A stretch of 64,000 nt of DNA from G963668435 sp963668435 (GTDB lineage Bacteria > Latescibacterota > Latescibacteria > Latescibacterales > Latescibacteraceae). Numbering within the stretch: the first letter of the stretch is position 1; each line of letters begins with the position of its first letter. The notes beneath the pieces were generated by a model. The model made no database searches. It was not told where the DNA came from and saw only the letters and a program-made list of their open reading frames with translations. This document shows positions 1 to 8,105 of this stretch, one piece after another. Both the position numbers and the translations under genes were made by a program. The stretch lies in contig CAXXSC010000003.1 of the NCBI GenBank assembly GCA_963668435.2, positions 228,753-292,752 on the forward strand, given 5' to 3'.

Positions 1-1
1 A

Positions 2-286
2 CGGCTGGGCGTGAGTTTTGACGAGGCGCTTACACAGGCTGTCCGGGCCGACAAGATGAATTTCAAGCGGACAAGCCCGAAACACCTTCCCAGTCCAAAC
101 TGGGTAAACGGTATCAAACCTGAGGTTGCGAAGGTGGAGGATGGTTACTGGAACGGTATCAATAATGTTGATGTCGAACGCGAAATGGTTGATCTGGCGA
201 AAAACCAGCTTGATTTCAACATTGCTTCAAAGCTTCTGAATCAGAAATTCAACGGCCTCAGGACAGCGATCCGGGGACGCCGATAA
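2..286 (+). CDS. flgB: Flagellar proximal rod protein FlgB, 5' truncated by window edge
   Basis: C-terminal part of FlgB, a proximal rod subunit joining the MS ring to the axial rod. The reading frame is open to the left edge, so the visible 94 residues lack the N-terminal rod helix. The end (VDVEREMVDLAKNQLDFNIA, then a helix ending near GLRTAI) is the typical C-terminal signature of FlgB. An internal GTG at 11 could be read as a start but is more likely an internal codon. It is followed within about 30 nt by flgC, the usual partner. Confidence 0.93.
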   Translation, partial: RLGVSFDEALTQAVRADKMNFKRTSPKHLPSPNWVNGIKPEVAKVEDGYWNGINNVDVEREMVDLAKNQLDFNIASKLLNQKFNGLRTAIRGRR

Positions 287-317
287 ATAGAAATTGAATA
301 AGGATCAGGTTTTTTAC

Positions 318-845
318 ATGAAATTCATTCCTTACAGGGACACATTATTCAGGGGTAACATCTACCGGTCGATGGACATTTCTGGTTCGGGCATGACTGC
401 CCAGCGGAAAAGGATGGATGCTATCTCCTCGAATATTGCCAATATGAGCGTGACCAACGCGGATGGCAACGGTAATCCCTATCTCAGAAAACATGTGCAG
501 ATGACACCTGATCCTGAACGGTCTTTTACGCGGGAGCTTCGTGATGCCACGGTCAAGCTTGACAGGACACGGCCCTGGCATATGCATGAAAGCAGCGCGG
601 TATCGAAAAGCTACGAAAAATCGCCGCTGGTCGATGCAGAGGTAACCGAAATCCCGAACATGAAAAAGAATGTCGTGTATGATCCGTCACATCCGGATGC
701 TGATGAAAATGGTTATGTTACCTTCCCGGACATCAATATCCTCGAGGAGATGACCGATCTCATGATAGCGAACAGGGCCTTTGAGGCGAATGTGACAGTC
801 GTCAACTCGGCCAAGCAGATGATAATGAAATCGCTCGAGATATGA
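318..845 (+). CDS. flgC: Flagellar proximal rod protein FlgC
   Basis: FlgC is a proximal rod subunit exported by the flagellar type III apparatus. The N-terminal block (SMDISGSGMTAQRKRMDAIS, then SNIAN) is the classic rod/hook motif. The C-terminus (EMTDLMIANRAFEANVTVVN) is the matching coiled-coil helix. With ATG at 318 the protein has 175 residues, slightly longer than the usual 135-150 because of a short N-terminal lead. An in-frame TTG at 294 is less likely, since the AGG-rich stretch at about 299-309 lies just upstream of 318. It directly follows flgB. Confidence 0.93.
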   Translation: MKFIPYRDTLFRGNIYRSMDISGSGMTAQRKRMDAISSNIANMSVTNADGNGNPYLRKHVQMTPDPERSFTRELRDATVKLDRTRPWHMHESSAVSKSYEKSPLVDAEVTEIPNMKKNVVYDPSHPDADENGYVTFPDINILEEMTDLMIANRAFEANVTVVNSAKQMIMKSLEI

Positions 846-880
846 TAATCCGGGCTAAAAAGCAACTATCTCAGTAATGT

Positions 881-904
881 GAAGTTCTTTTTTGGAACTT
901 CTTT
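881..904 (+). terminator. Stem-loop after flgC, weak terminator or processing hairpin
   Basis: A perfect 7-bp stem (881-887 with 895-901) encloses a T-rich loop and is followed by only three T residues. The short U-tract makes it a weak intrinsic terminator at best. It could separate flgBC from the orphan gene that follows. Confidence 0.4.
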
Positions 905-976
905 GATATAGAGGAATAAAGAGTATAAGGCTGCCGTATTAATCATGACGGCCCATGACTGGACGGAGAAATCATC

Positions 977-1252
977 ATGATCGACATGCCTAAAGTGGGC
1001 GCATTCGGCAGCTATCAGGCTTTCAGCAAAGATACGAATCGAAAAGGCGATACTGAGGAGACGTCATTTTCGGGTGTTCTCGAAGGCCGTGAGACAGGTG
1101 AGATGACCGATAGCACCCCGGTTTCAGGAACGCTGTTCAATGATATGGGACAGTTGGGGAGTATGGCGGTCGATTTTAATGTCTACACATTTTTCGGGAA
1201 AATTCGTTCGCTTGAAAGCATCTCAGGAAGAAACGTAAATATCGAGGTATAA
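977..1252 (+). CDS. Orphan small protein in the flgBC-fliE operon
   Basis: A 91-residue protein I do not recognise. A good ribosome site (GGAGAAATC) precedes ATG 977, and the next gene begins 4 nt after its stop, so it is probably translated and coupled to the transglycosylase. The sequence is polar and Ser/Thr/Gly/Glu-rich through about residue 60, like the disordered N-termini of exported rod and hook-length proteins. The last 30 residues are more hydrophobic, with VDFNVYTFFGKIRSLES as a possible helix. No signal peptide or membrane segment is seen. By position it may be a rod or export accessory protein; this is inference only. Confidence 0.7.
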   Translation: MIDMPKVGAFGSYQAFSKDTNRKGDTEETSFSGVLEGRETGEMTDSTPVSGTLFNDMGQLGSMAVDFNVYTFFGKIRSLESISGRNVNIEV

Positions 1253-1256
1253 TATC

Positions 1257-1901
1257 ATGGTTGCTACGGGAAGAATTGGAACGCTGACAAAATTTCTGAT
1301 CGTTTTGTCCAACGTTCTTCTGTTTGCAGTGGCTGTCAAGACGGTTGACAGTGCCCAGGAGGGCGAGGAGCCTCCCTTGCGGAAGTCACATATGCCCAGC
1401 GAGGTGATGGATCCGCATGTAACAGTAACGAACGACATGGAGATAGGCCGGTTCTTTGATAATCTGAGCATCGACTATTCCATGATATCGCCGAGTGATA
1501 TCGCCCAGAGCATTTCGCCCTGGGAGCCGTACATCAGGCAGTATTCCCGCCAGTACGGTGTCGATTCCGACCTTGTCAGGGCGATAATTTATGCCGAGAG
1601 CAAAGGCGATCCGTTCAGGATATCCCGAGACGGAGCGCTTGGCCTTATGCAGCTGATGCCCTCGACCGCGAAGCTTGTCGGAATCGAGAACGCACTCGAT
1701 CCCGAGGAGAATATTCGCGGCGGTGTCAAATATATAGCATGGCTTGTCAAACACTATGACGAGGAGCATGCGCTCTGGGCCTGGAATGCCGGACCCACGA
1801 GGCTGAAAAAAAAGCATATGCCGAGAGAAACAAGGCGTTTTATAACCGAGGTTATTTCTGTAAAAACCTATCTTAAGAAAAGCTGGTTCAACACGATATA
1901 A
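1257..1901 (+). CDS. Lytic transglycosylase (SLT domain), probably flagellar
   Basis: A 214-residue protein with an N-terminal hydrophobic segment (about 10-28, signal peptide or anchor) and a C-terminal SLT lysozyme-like domain (about 88-200). The catalytic glutamate is E114 in IYAESKGDP. The family motifs GLMQLMP (129-135), GGVKYIAWL and ALWAWNAG are all present. Such enzymes cleave the MurNAc-GlcNAc bond to 1,6-anhydro products. Its place inside the rod operon, and the lack of a muramidase domain in this cluster's FlgJ, suggest it opens the peptidoglycan for the rod, as SltF does in Rhodobacter. It starts 4 nt after the orphan gene. Confidence 0.9.
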   Translation: MVATGRIGTLTKFLIVLSNVLLFAVAVKTVDSAQEGEEPPLRKSHMPSEVMDPHVTVTNDMEIGRFFDNLSIDYSMISPSDIAQSISPWEPYIRQYSRQYGVDSDLVRAIIYAESKGDPFRISRDGALGLMQLMPSTAKLVGIENALDPEENIRGGVKYIAWLVKHYDEEHALWAWNAGPTRLKKKHMPRETRRFITEVISVKTYLKKSWFNTI

Positions 1902-1924
1902 AAATGCAGGTGTAAAAAATTCAG

Positions 1925-1953
1925 TTGACTTTTACCCTGACTTTAACTAAAAT
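1925..1953 (+). promoter_or_regulatory. Sigma-70-type promoter for the fliE operon
   Basis: TTGACT (1925-1930) and TAAAAT (1948-1953) are separated by exactly 17 nt. It lies in the 200-nt gap before fliE and leaves a leader of about 145 nt. This makes fliE-fliF-fliG-fliH an early, housekeeping-sigma unit. Confidence 0.7.
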
Positions 1954-2105
1954 ATAAGCGATACACGGATTTATGAGCCCTGGGGTATGATTGTCATGCC
2001 CCTGTAAACGGGAACGGTCGGCAATGGATATATTCAGTTTCCGGTTTTCGTTCGACAAATATCGGCAGCAGCCGTCAGGGTTCTGAAATTAAAAGGGAGT
2101 AGCCA

Positions 2106-2417
2106 GTGAATACTCCGATTCGTCCACCAGGTCCCGGTGATATTACACAGGCCGGAAGCATAATCGGCGGCGGAAGCAAGGCTAAAAACGTTGAGGGCGA
2201 GAGCTTCAGCAACACGCTGAAGAAAGTAGTCGAGGATGTAAATTCGCTCCAGAACGAGATGGATACCAAGATCGAGCAGTTCTCAACCGGTGAGATTGAG
2301 GATATCCACGAGGTCATGATTGCTGTCGAAGAGGCAAGCACGGCGATGGAATTCATGCTGGAAATCCGCAATAAGATCGTCGAGGCCTATCAGGAAGTCA
2401 TGCGCATGCCTGTCTAA
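2106..2417 (+). CDS. fliE: Flagellar MS-ring/rod adaptor FliE
   Basis: FliE couples the FliF MS ring to the FlgB rod and is among the first exported subunits. The 103-residue length and the C-terminal pattern (GEIEDIHEVMIAVEEASTAM, then EIRNKIVEAYQEVMRMPV) are diagnostic. GTG 2106 is chosen because an AAAGGGAG ribosome site lies about 7 nt upstream. The N-terminal 30 residues are Gly/Pro-rich and probably disordered, as usual for the family. FliF follows after 63 nt. Confidence 0.95.
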   Translation: MNTPIRPPGPGDITQAGSIIGGGSKAKNVEGESFSNTLKKVVEDVNSLQNEMDTKIEQFSTGEIEDIHEVMIAVEEASTAMEFMLEIRNKIVEAYQEVMRMPV

Positions 2418-2480
2418 TCGGCGTGAACGATTTTCCTGCAAATAAAAGCTGCCGGCAAACAAACAGTCGGAGATGTCTCC

Positions 2481-4004
2481 ATGTTTGAAATGTTCGATAC
2501 GATTTTGGGGAGATTCCGCTCCATATGGGAAGGAATGACCCTTAATCAGCGTGTTGTCAGTGTTACAGTTATCGCCGCTCTACTCGTTTCATCCCTCTTT
2601 TTATCGACTATCAGCGAAAAAATTCAGGATTATACAGTTCTCTTTGCCCAGCTCGATGCCTCAAGTGCAAGTGCTATTATCACACGTCTGGAGCAGCAGG
2701 GGGTTGACTATCGTTTGGCCCAGAACGGAACAGCCATTGAGGTGCCATCGAGCCAGGCCGATCAGCTCAAGATACAACTTGTAGCCGAGGGCCTGCCCGA
2801 AAGCGGCATTGTCGGCTATGAGATCCTCGACACAACCAATTTCGGTATGTCGGATTTCATGCAGAACCTGAACTACAAGCGGGCACTCGAGGGTGAGATC
2901 ATGCGAACCCTGAGGACTCTCGAAGAGGTCAAGGAAGCCCGTGTTCATCTTGTCATTCCCGAACCGAGCCTGTTTACTGAGGAGGCGCAGTCGCCTACCG
3001 CTACTGTTGTCCTCGATCTCAGACAGAATAGAAGCCTTCCCGCGCCGAAAGTTGAGGCGATTGCAAATCTGGTCGCCTCTGCCGCGGTCGAGGGCCTTTC
3101 TCCCGAAAACGTTACTATTGTGGACACGAAAGGCAATCAGCTCAGCCAGCCTGTCATGGACGAACTGGCCCGTCAGTCAAGCACAAAGATGGACCTCAAG
3201 TTCAATTATGAGCGCATGATGGCTGAGAAGGTCACCACGCTGATAAACGGTGCTTTCGGACGTGGCAAAGCGCTTGTGACTGTCAACGCCGATCTTGATT
3301 TTGACAGCATTGAGCGAGAGACAATAGCATATGATCAGGATGCCAGCGCCATTGCCAGCGAGCAGCGCCGCGAGGTCACCAATCCGACCGGTGAGGGGGG
3401 GGGCGGCGGTGAAGAAGAGACGATCACCAACTATGAAACCGGCAGTGTTGTCGAGCGCCTTATAAGAACACCCGGAAGTGATATCAAACGTCTCTCGGTC
3501 AGTGTGATGATAGATGGCAAGGAAGTCGAATCGCAGGACGAAGAGGGCAATACCATAGTCGACAAAGTCCCCTGGAGCGCCGAGGAAATGGCGAATATTC
3601 AGGCGATCACCGAATCCGCTGTTGGCTATAACGCCGAACGTGGAGATCGTGTCGAGGTAGTCAACATGACCTTCGATGTTCCTGACCTGATGGGTGATGG
3701 CGGTGGTATTACTATCAGGGCCGCAATCATCGAGGGTGTCAGTGCCGTTGCGACCAGTGTTGCGATTATTGTTGCGCTGTGGCTCTTTTACATGATGATA
3801 CGTGCTATTGTGAATTCTCTCGACCCGGCCAATATCAAGATCAAGGCCGAGGAGGAATTCAAGAAAATCATGCCGTCCCTCGAAGAAGAGGACGAAACGC
3901 CGTCCGAGCGTGCCGAGCTCATTCGCAAGATCATACAGAAATCTTCGGTCGATGCCGAGCTTGCAGCCAAGACGATCAAGTCTATTTATAGAAACGAGCC
4001 GTAA
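2481..4004 (+). CDS. fliF: Flagellar MS-ring protein FliF
   Basis: FliF forms the MS ring in the inner membrane, the platform for rod, export gate and C-ring. The 507 residues show an N-terminal membrane segment (about 22-42), the YscJ-like ring-building domains (about 48-220), a periplasmic collar region, a second membrane segment (about 425-447) and a short acidic C-tail for FliG (EEEDETPSERAELIRKII). A nine-G homopolymer (3395-3403) encodes part of a Gly-rich loop near residues 305-311. GGAGAT precedes ATG 2481. fliG follows after 34 nt. Confidence 0.96.
   Translation: MFEMFDTILGRFRSIWEGMTLNQRVVSVTVIAALLVSSLFLSTISEKIQDYTVLFAQLDASSASAIITRLEQQGVDYRLAQNGTAIEVPSSQADQLKIQLVAEGLPESGIVGYEILDTTNFGMSDFMQNLNYKRALEGEIMRTLRTLEEVKEARVHLVIPEPSLFTEEAQSPTATVVLDLRQNRSLPAPKVEAIANLVASAAVEGLSPENVTIVDTKGNQLSQPVMDELARQSSTKMDLKFNYERMMAEKVTTLINGAFGRGKALVTVNADLDFDSIERETIAYDQDASAIASEQRREVTNPTGEGGGGGEEETITNYETGSVVERLIRTPGSDIKRLSVSVMIDGKEVESQDEEGNTIVDKVPWSAEEMANIQAITESAVGYNAERGDRVEVVNMTFDVPDLMGDGGGITIRAAIIEGVSAVATSVAIIVALWLFYMMIRAIVNSLDPANIKIKAEEEFKKIMPSLEEEDETPSERAELIRKIIQKSSVDAELAAKTIKSIYRNEP
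3395..3403 (+). repeat. G9 homopolymer inside fliF
   Basis: Nine consecutive G residues, in frame here, lie in the codons of a glycine-rich loop of FliF. Tracts of this length are prone to slipped-strand mispairing and to sequencing error. Confidence 0.9.
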
Positions 4005-4038
4005 TTAACAAAAATGTCTCATAGTCAGCGGACTGGAT

Positions 4039-5076
4039 ATGGAACCGACCAGAGCTTCATCAAAAACCTTTGAAGAACTTTCGAATATCGAGAAATCGGC
4101 GATTATTCTTATTGCCATGGGCCGTGAGATATCGGGCCAGGTGATGCGCCACCTTCCCGAGAACGAGATAGAGGTCATTACAACGACTATCGCACGGATG
4201 GCAAGTGTGGAGACTGAGGTCGAGCTCGAGGTGCTTCGGGAGTTTTATTCAGCGCTCATGGCGAGCGAGTTCATCAGCGAGGGTGGTATCGATTTTGCCC
4301 GTGATGTGCTTGAAAGTTCGCTGGGCAAGGGGCGTGCCGATGATATGCTGAAACGTATTCAGGATTCGCTGAATCCCACCGGTTTCAGCCTGCTCAAAGA
4401 TGTTGACCCGATCCATCTTCTCGAATTTATCAGGAACGAGCATCCCCAGACAATCGCACTGATTCTCTCGCAACTCAATCCGGGCCAGGCGGCTCAGGTG
4501 CTCGGTCAGCTGCCCGAGGATATTCAGACCGATGTCGCCATGAGGATTGCCACCATGGAAAAAATCTCACCTGAGGTCATTCGTGAGATAGAGGGTGTGC
4601 TCGATATTCATCTCAAGGAAGTTATCTCCGGCAACCTTTCCGCAACCGGTGGTATTAAAGCTGTGGCATCGATTCTCAACCTTGTCGACCGTTCGACTGA
4701 AAAATCCATTCTCGGTAATCTCGAAATGGAGAATCCGGAACTTACCTCGAATATCAAGAACCTCATGTTCGTGTTCGACGATCTGATGGTCCTTGACGAC
4801 CGCTCCATCCAACTGGTTCTCAAGGAGGTCGATATCAAGGAACTTGCGATCGCTCTCAAGGCTGCTTCCGATGAGCTTCAGAATAAGATATTCCGCAATG
4901 TTTCCGACCGTGTTGCCACCATGATTCAGGAGGAAATGGATTTTGCCGGCCCGACACGCCTCTCCGTTGTGGAAGAATCGCAGCAGAGGATTGTGGAGGT
5001 CGTGCGCCGCCTCGAGGAAGAACAGCAGATTGTTATTGTCCGAGGTGGTTCCGAGGGCGGCGAAGTCTTTGTCTAA
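4039..5076 (+). CDS. fliG: Flagellar motor switch protein FliG
   Basis: FliG is the C-ring protein that binds FliF, FliM and the MotA stator. At 345 residues it is full length. Visible are the N-terminal FliF-binding domain, the middle domain with the EHPQTIALILSQL signature (about 134-146), and the C-terminal torque domain (VFDDLMVLDDRSIQLVLKEV onward) carrying the charged residues that face the stator. The C-tail runs on past the usual end (EEEQQIVIVRGGSEGGEVFV). The ribosome site is weak. It lies between fliF and fliH. Confidence 0.96.
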   Translation: MEPTRASSKTFEELSNIEKSAIILIAMGREISGQVMRHLPENEIEVITTTIARMASVETEVELEVLREFYSALMASEFISEGGIDFARDVLESSLGKGRADDMLKRIQDSLNPTGFSLLKDVDPIHLLEFIRNEHPQTIALILSQLNPGQAAQVLGQLPEDIQTDVAMRIATMEKISPEVIREIEGVLDIHLKEVISGNLSATGGIKAVASILNLVDRSTEKSILGNLEMENPELTSNIKNLMFVFDDLMVLDDRSIQLVLKEVDIKELAIALKAASDELQNKIFRNVSDRVATMIQEEMDFAGPTRLSVVEESQQRIVEVVRRLEEEQQIVIVRGGSEGGEVFV

Positions 5077-5156
5077 AAGAATCCGCTGCTGTTACTCCCG
5101 CCGTTCTGCTGTTATGTTTGCATTTATCGGCTAATTCCCTTAATTGAAACGGTTTT

Positions 5157-5849
5157 ATGGAAAAGAGAATTATAAAAAAGGCTCGTGAGTCTGAAGAGAC
5201 GGTGACTATCAGTGTCGACGGCGCTTTTCAGCAGAATCGCCGTGAAGTCAGCGCCGACTACTCTAAACTGGCCATTTCCGCCGATATAAACACGCTTATC
5301 TCAGGTATACGCCGTCAGGTGCAGGATGACCTCGAGGACAGGGAACGTGAGGTGCAGCAGCGTGTGGAGGATGCCTATCGTGAGGGATATAACAAAGGTC
5401 TCGAGGACGGTGCGCAGAAAGAGCGCAATGATCGCCTGAAATCCATCGACTCACTGTTCCGTGAGGCGAAATCTAAAAGTGAGAATGCCATACGACGGCT
5501 CGAGGTCAAGGTTGTTGATCTCGCGGTTGTCATTGCGGAAAAACTTGTCAGGAAATCCCTTCATGCCGATCCTCATGCTGTCGAGGAAATGGCGGCAGAG
5601 ATTATGTCGCATATTATTGGAAGCGAATCGGTCGTATTGAAAGTGTCAGCCGATGATTACCAGGTTATCAACGCCAGGTATAATACATGGCTGAGCATGG
5701 CGGGAAGTGCCAGTGAGTTCAAGATCGAGATAGACAAGCGGATGCGAACCGGTGATTTCCTTATCGAGACCGAAGGTGGTCTTATAAACGGTATTATCGA
5801 AGACAGGATCAATGTGCTGATAGATGAGCTTTTGAAAGTATCGGAATAA
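5157..5849 (+). CDS. fliH: Flagellar export ATPase regulator FliH
   Basis: FliH binds and restrains the FliI ATPase and tethers it to the C-ring. The 230 residues contain a central charged helix (about 60-120, rich in Glu/Arg with regularly spaced glycines in DAYREGYNKGLEDG) followed by the conserved C-terminal domain (VVDLAVVIAEKLVRKSLHAD to the end). An intrinsic terminator follows 33 nt downstream, so fliH ends the first transcription unit even though fliI is the next gene. Confidence 0.92.
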   Translation: MEKRIIKKARESEETVTISVDGAFQQNRREVSADYSKLAISADINTLISGIRRQVQDDLEDREREVQQRVEDAYREGYNKGLEDGAQKERNDRLKSIDSLFREAKSKSENAIRRLEVKVVDLAVVIAEKLVRKSLHADPHAVEEMAAEIMSHIIGSESVVLKVSADDYQVINARYNTWLSMAGSASEFKIEIDKRMRTGDFLIETEGGLINGIIEDRINVLIDELLKVSE

Positions 5850-5882
5850 GCTTATGCAGGGCTCCTATAGATTGTGGATATG

Positions 5883-5904
5883 ACAGGCGAAAGCCTGTTT
5901 TTTT
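5883..5904 (+). terminator. Intrinsic terminator between fliH and fliI
   Basis: ACAGGC (5883-5888), a GAAA tetraloop, GCCTGT (5893-5898), then a run of T to 5904. This is a textbook rho-independent terminator that ends or attenuates the fliE-fliH unit. Confidence 0.85.
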
Positions 5905-5975
5905 GTTTTGGCAAGCCATATCAGTAACTGACTGATCTTTTTTTTGAAGTGCTGCTTTTCTATCAGCGGTTTTTT

Positions 5976-6003
5976 TTGACATTCCCATATATTTCTTTAT
6001 ATT
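5976..6003 (+). promoter_or_regulatory. Sigma-70-type promoter for fliI-fliJ
   Basis: TTGACA (5976-5981) and TATATT (5998-6003) with 16-nt spacing sit between the fliH terminator and fliI, in AT-rich DNA. It restarts transcription after the terminator, so export-ATPase genes can be expressed independently of the MS-ring unit. Confidence 0.7.
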
Positions 6004-6049
6004 TAAGAGAACGGCATTATTCTTTCGGAACGGTTTTGCAGGAGACTTC

Positions 6050-7369
6050 ATGGAATCACTTCCTTTTGACGAATACATAAATATTGTCAATGCGACACAG
6101 ACCATAAACCGTGCCGGTATCGTCCGTGAAACCCGCGGCCTTCTGGTCGAGTCGCGTGGGCCGCAGGCTTCGATAGGTGAGATATGCAGTATCGATCTCG
6201 GAGAACGACATCGGGTCATGGCTGAGGTTGTCGGTTTTCGCGACAATCACCTTTTATTAATGCCTCTCGATGATCTTGAGGGCATCGCCCCGGGAATGCG
6301 TGTAACAGCCAGCGGTAACCCATTTATGGTCAATGTCGGACCGGACCTTCTCGGCCGAGTGGTCGATGGTTTCGGGAAGCCCATGGACGGCCGCGGCAGT
6401 ATTGATCCGACAGCCGTTCTGCCACTTACAGGTGAAAAGGTGAATCCGCTGCTCAGAAGTAGGATCGATTCTCCCCTGTGGACAAATGTCAGGGCCATAG
6501 ACGGTGCTGTGACAATAGGCAAGGGCCAGCGCATGGGTATTTTCGCCGGCAGCGGTGTCGGCAAGAGCGTGCTCATGGGAATGGTTGCCCGCAATGTTCA
6601 GGCGGATGTCAATGTTATCGCGTTGATTGGTGAGCGTGGCCGCGAGGTTCGTGAATTTCTTGAGAATGATCTGGGTGAGGAGGGGCTCAAGCGCTCCATT
6701 GTTGTGGTTGTGACCTCTGATATGCCAGCCATTCTGCGTCTCCAGGGAACGAAACTGGCCCTGACGATTGCGGAGTATTTCAGAAGCCTCGGAAAAGATG
6801 TCGTGCTTATGGTCGATTCAATCACCAGGGTGGCAATGGCCCAGCGTGAGATCGGTCTTTCAGCCGGAGAGCCGCCGACAACGAAAGGATATACGCCCTC
6901 GGTGCTTGCCCTTATGCCCAGGATACTCGAGCGTGCGGGAACCTCTGATAAAGGTACGATCACGGGTATTTACACGGTCCTTGTCGAAGGTGATGACACG
7001 AATGAACCAGTTGCGGACATGGTGCGTTCAATTATTGACGGGCACATTGTGCTTACACGGCGTCTTGCCAATCGAGGGCATTATCCGGCTATTGATATCC
7101 TCCAGAGCATATCGCGAGTCCAGAAAGATATCATCGATTCCGACCACAAGCAGCTTGTTTCCGGGCTTGTTGAGATGTATGCTGATTATGCCGAATCGGA
7201 GGACCTGATCAATATCGGCGCCTATGCGAAAGGTTCGAACCCGAAAATCGATCGTGCGATCAACCGCATCGATGATATTAACGAGTTTCTGCGACAGGGC
7301 ATCGAGGAAGCTTCAGTGCCGCAGGATACACTCGCCAGGCTTCGTGCCGCGGTCGGAGGTCAGTCATGA
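6050..7369 (+). CDS. fliI: Flagellum-specific export ATPase FliI
   Basis: FliI is the hexameric ATPase of the flagellar type III export apparatus and is related to the F1 beta subunit. The 439 residues include the P-loop GIFAGSGVGKS (about 164-174), the GERGREVREF block, the Walker B segment DVVLMVDSITRVAMAQREIG, and the ALMPRILERAG and GSITGIYTVLVEGDD-like motifs (here KGTITGIYTVLVEGDD). Length and motifs are normal. The stop overlaps the fliJ start by ATGA, implying translational coupling. Confidence 0.97.
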   Translation: MESLPFDEYINIVNATQTINRAGIVRETRGLLVESRGPQASIGEICSIDLGERHRVMAEVVGFRDNHLLLMPLDDLEGIAPGMRVTASGNPFMVNVGPDLLGRVVDGFGKPMDGRGSIDPTAVLPLTGEKVNPLLRSRIDSPLWTNVRAIDGAVTIGKGQRMGIFAGSGVGKSVLMGMVARNVQADVNVIALIGERGREVREFLENDLGEEGLKRSIVVVVTSDMPAILRLQGTKLALTIAEYFRSLGKDVVLMVDSITRVAMAQREIGLSAGEPPTTKGYTPSVLALMPRILERAGTSDKGTITGIYTVLVEGDDTNEPVADMVRSIIDGHIVLTRRLANRGHYPAIDILQSISRVQKDIIDSDHKQLVSGLVEMYADYAESEDLINIGAYAKGSNPKIDRAINRIDDINEFLRQGIEEASVPQDTLARLRAAVGGQS

Positions 7370-7821
7370 ACAGGTTCAAGTTCAGATTTGCCAGTGTTCT
7401 CCGTTATCGCGAGATAATCGAAGACGGGAAAAGGCGTGACTTTGGTGTTGCAATGAGCCATCTCCAGCATCAGGAGAATACGCTGCGGGGTATTGATGCC
7501 TCGATTAGCGGTCATGAAAAGGAAACCGCCGAGCAGTCAAAGGGTACTGTTTCTGTCCGGGAACTTCAGAATCGTTATAATTACGCGCGCAAGCTTGATC
7601 AGGACCGCGAACGTCAGGAGGAGGAGATTGCCAGAGCCCAGGAAGAGGTCGAAAAAAGACGTGTCGACCTTGTTGATGCAACAAAACAGAAGAAGATTTT
7701 TGAGAAGCTCGAAGAGCGTGACCGGGAACGTCATGACCGGGACTCCAGAAAAGAGGAACAGACGCTGATCGACGAGCTCACCACCCAGCGCTTTGCAAGA
7801 AATGATTTTAAAAAGCAGTAA
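7366..7821 (+). CDS. fliJ: Flagellar export chaperone/stalk FliJ
   Basis: FliJ is the coiled-coil stalk that sits in the FliI hexamer and links it to FlhA. The 151 residues start FKFRFASVLRYREIIED, the characteristic FliJ N-terminus, and continue as a continuous Glu/Arg/Lys/Gln-rich coiled coil. The ATGA overlap with fliI supports both the start and the functional pairing. Confidence 0.93.
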   Translation: MNRFKFRFASVLRYREIIEDGKRRDFGVAMSHLQHQENTLRGIDASISGHEKETAEQSKGTVSVRELQNRYNYARKLDQDRERQEEEIARAQEEVEKRRVDLVDATKQKKIFEKLEERDRERHDRDSRKEEQTLIDELTTQRFARNDFKKQ

Positions 7822-8105
7822 TTTTCACCGTTTTCCCCGATCCGCCCTTCAGCTTTATATCCCAGCTTTTCAAACAAGCATCAGATTCCCGTGCCCTGAC
7901 AGAAAAAGGGACGCTCTCAAACATAGTTCATGAAGGGGTTACTTATCCCTGCCGTGAACGGCTTTACATGTATCTTTTTCCGCATATCGGCAATAATTGC
8001 CGGGTCTTCTCTTCCTGTTAACTGAACGTTACGTTGAAAGGAGTCGTTCTGTAAAGAATTGTTAAACAGTGTTTTATGCTTGTGTTTGTGTGCCATTTTT
8101 GAGTT
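7822..8105. other. Non-coding gap upstream of the fliK block
   Basis: No credible gene is seen. Near the middle is the interrupted palindrome CGGCAA-TAA-TTGCCG (7988-8002), about 105 nt upstream of the sigma-54 promoter. That spacing suits a binding site for an enhancer-binding activator. The remainder is AT-rich without other clear signals. Confidence 0.5.
7988..8002. promoter_or_regulatory. Candidate enhancer site for a sigma-54 activator
   Basis: Two 6-bp arms in perfect inverted symmetry (CGGCAA and TTGCCG) flank a 3-nt spacer. The site lies about 104 nt upstream of the sigma-54 -24 element, the normal range for bacterial enhancer-binding proteins. The function is inferred from position and symmetry. 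Confidence 0.4.

Noticed and set aside
905..976. TAAA...GCCGTATT resembling a sigma-28 promoter before the orphan gene
   Set aside because: The spacer is 12 nt instead of about 15 and the -10 match is poor.
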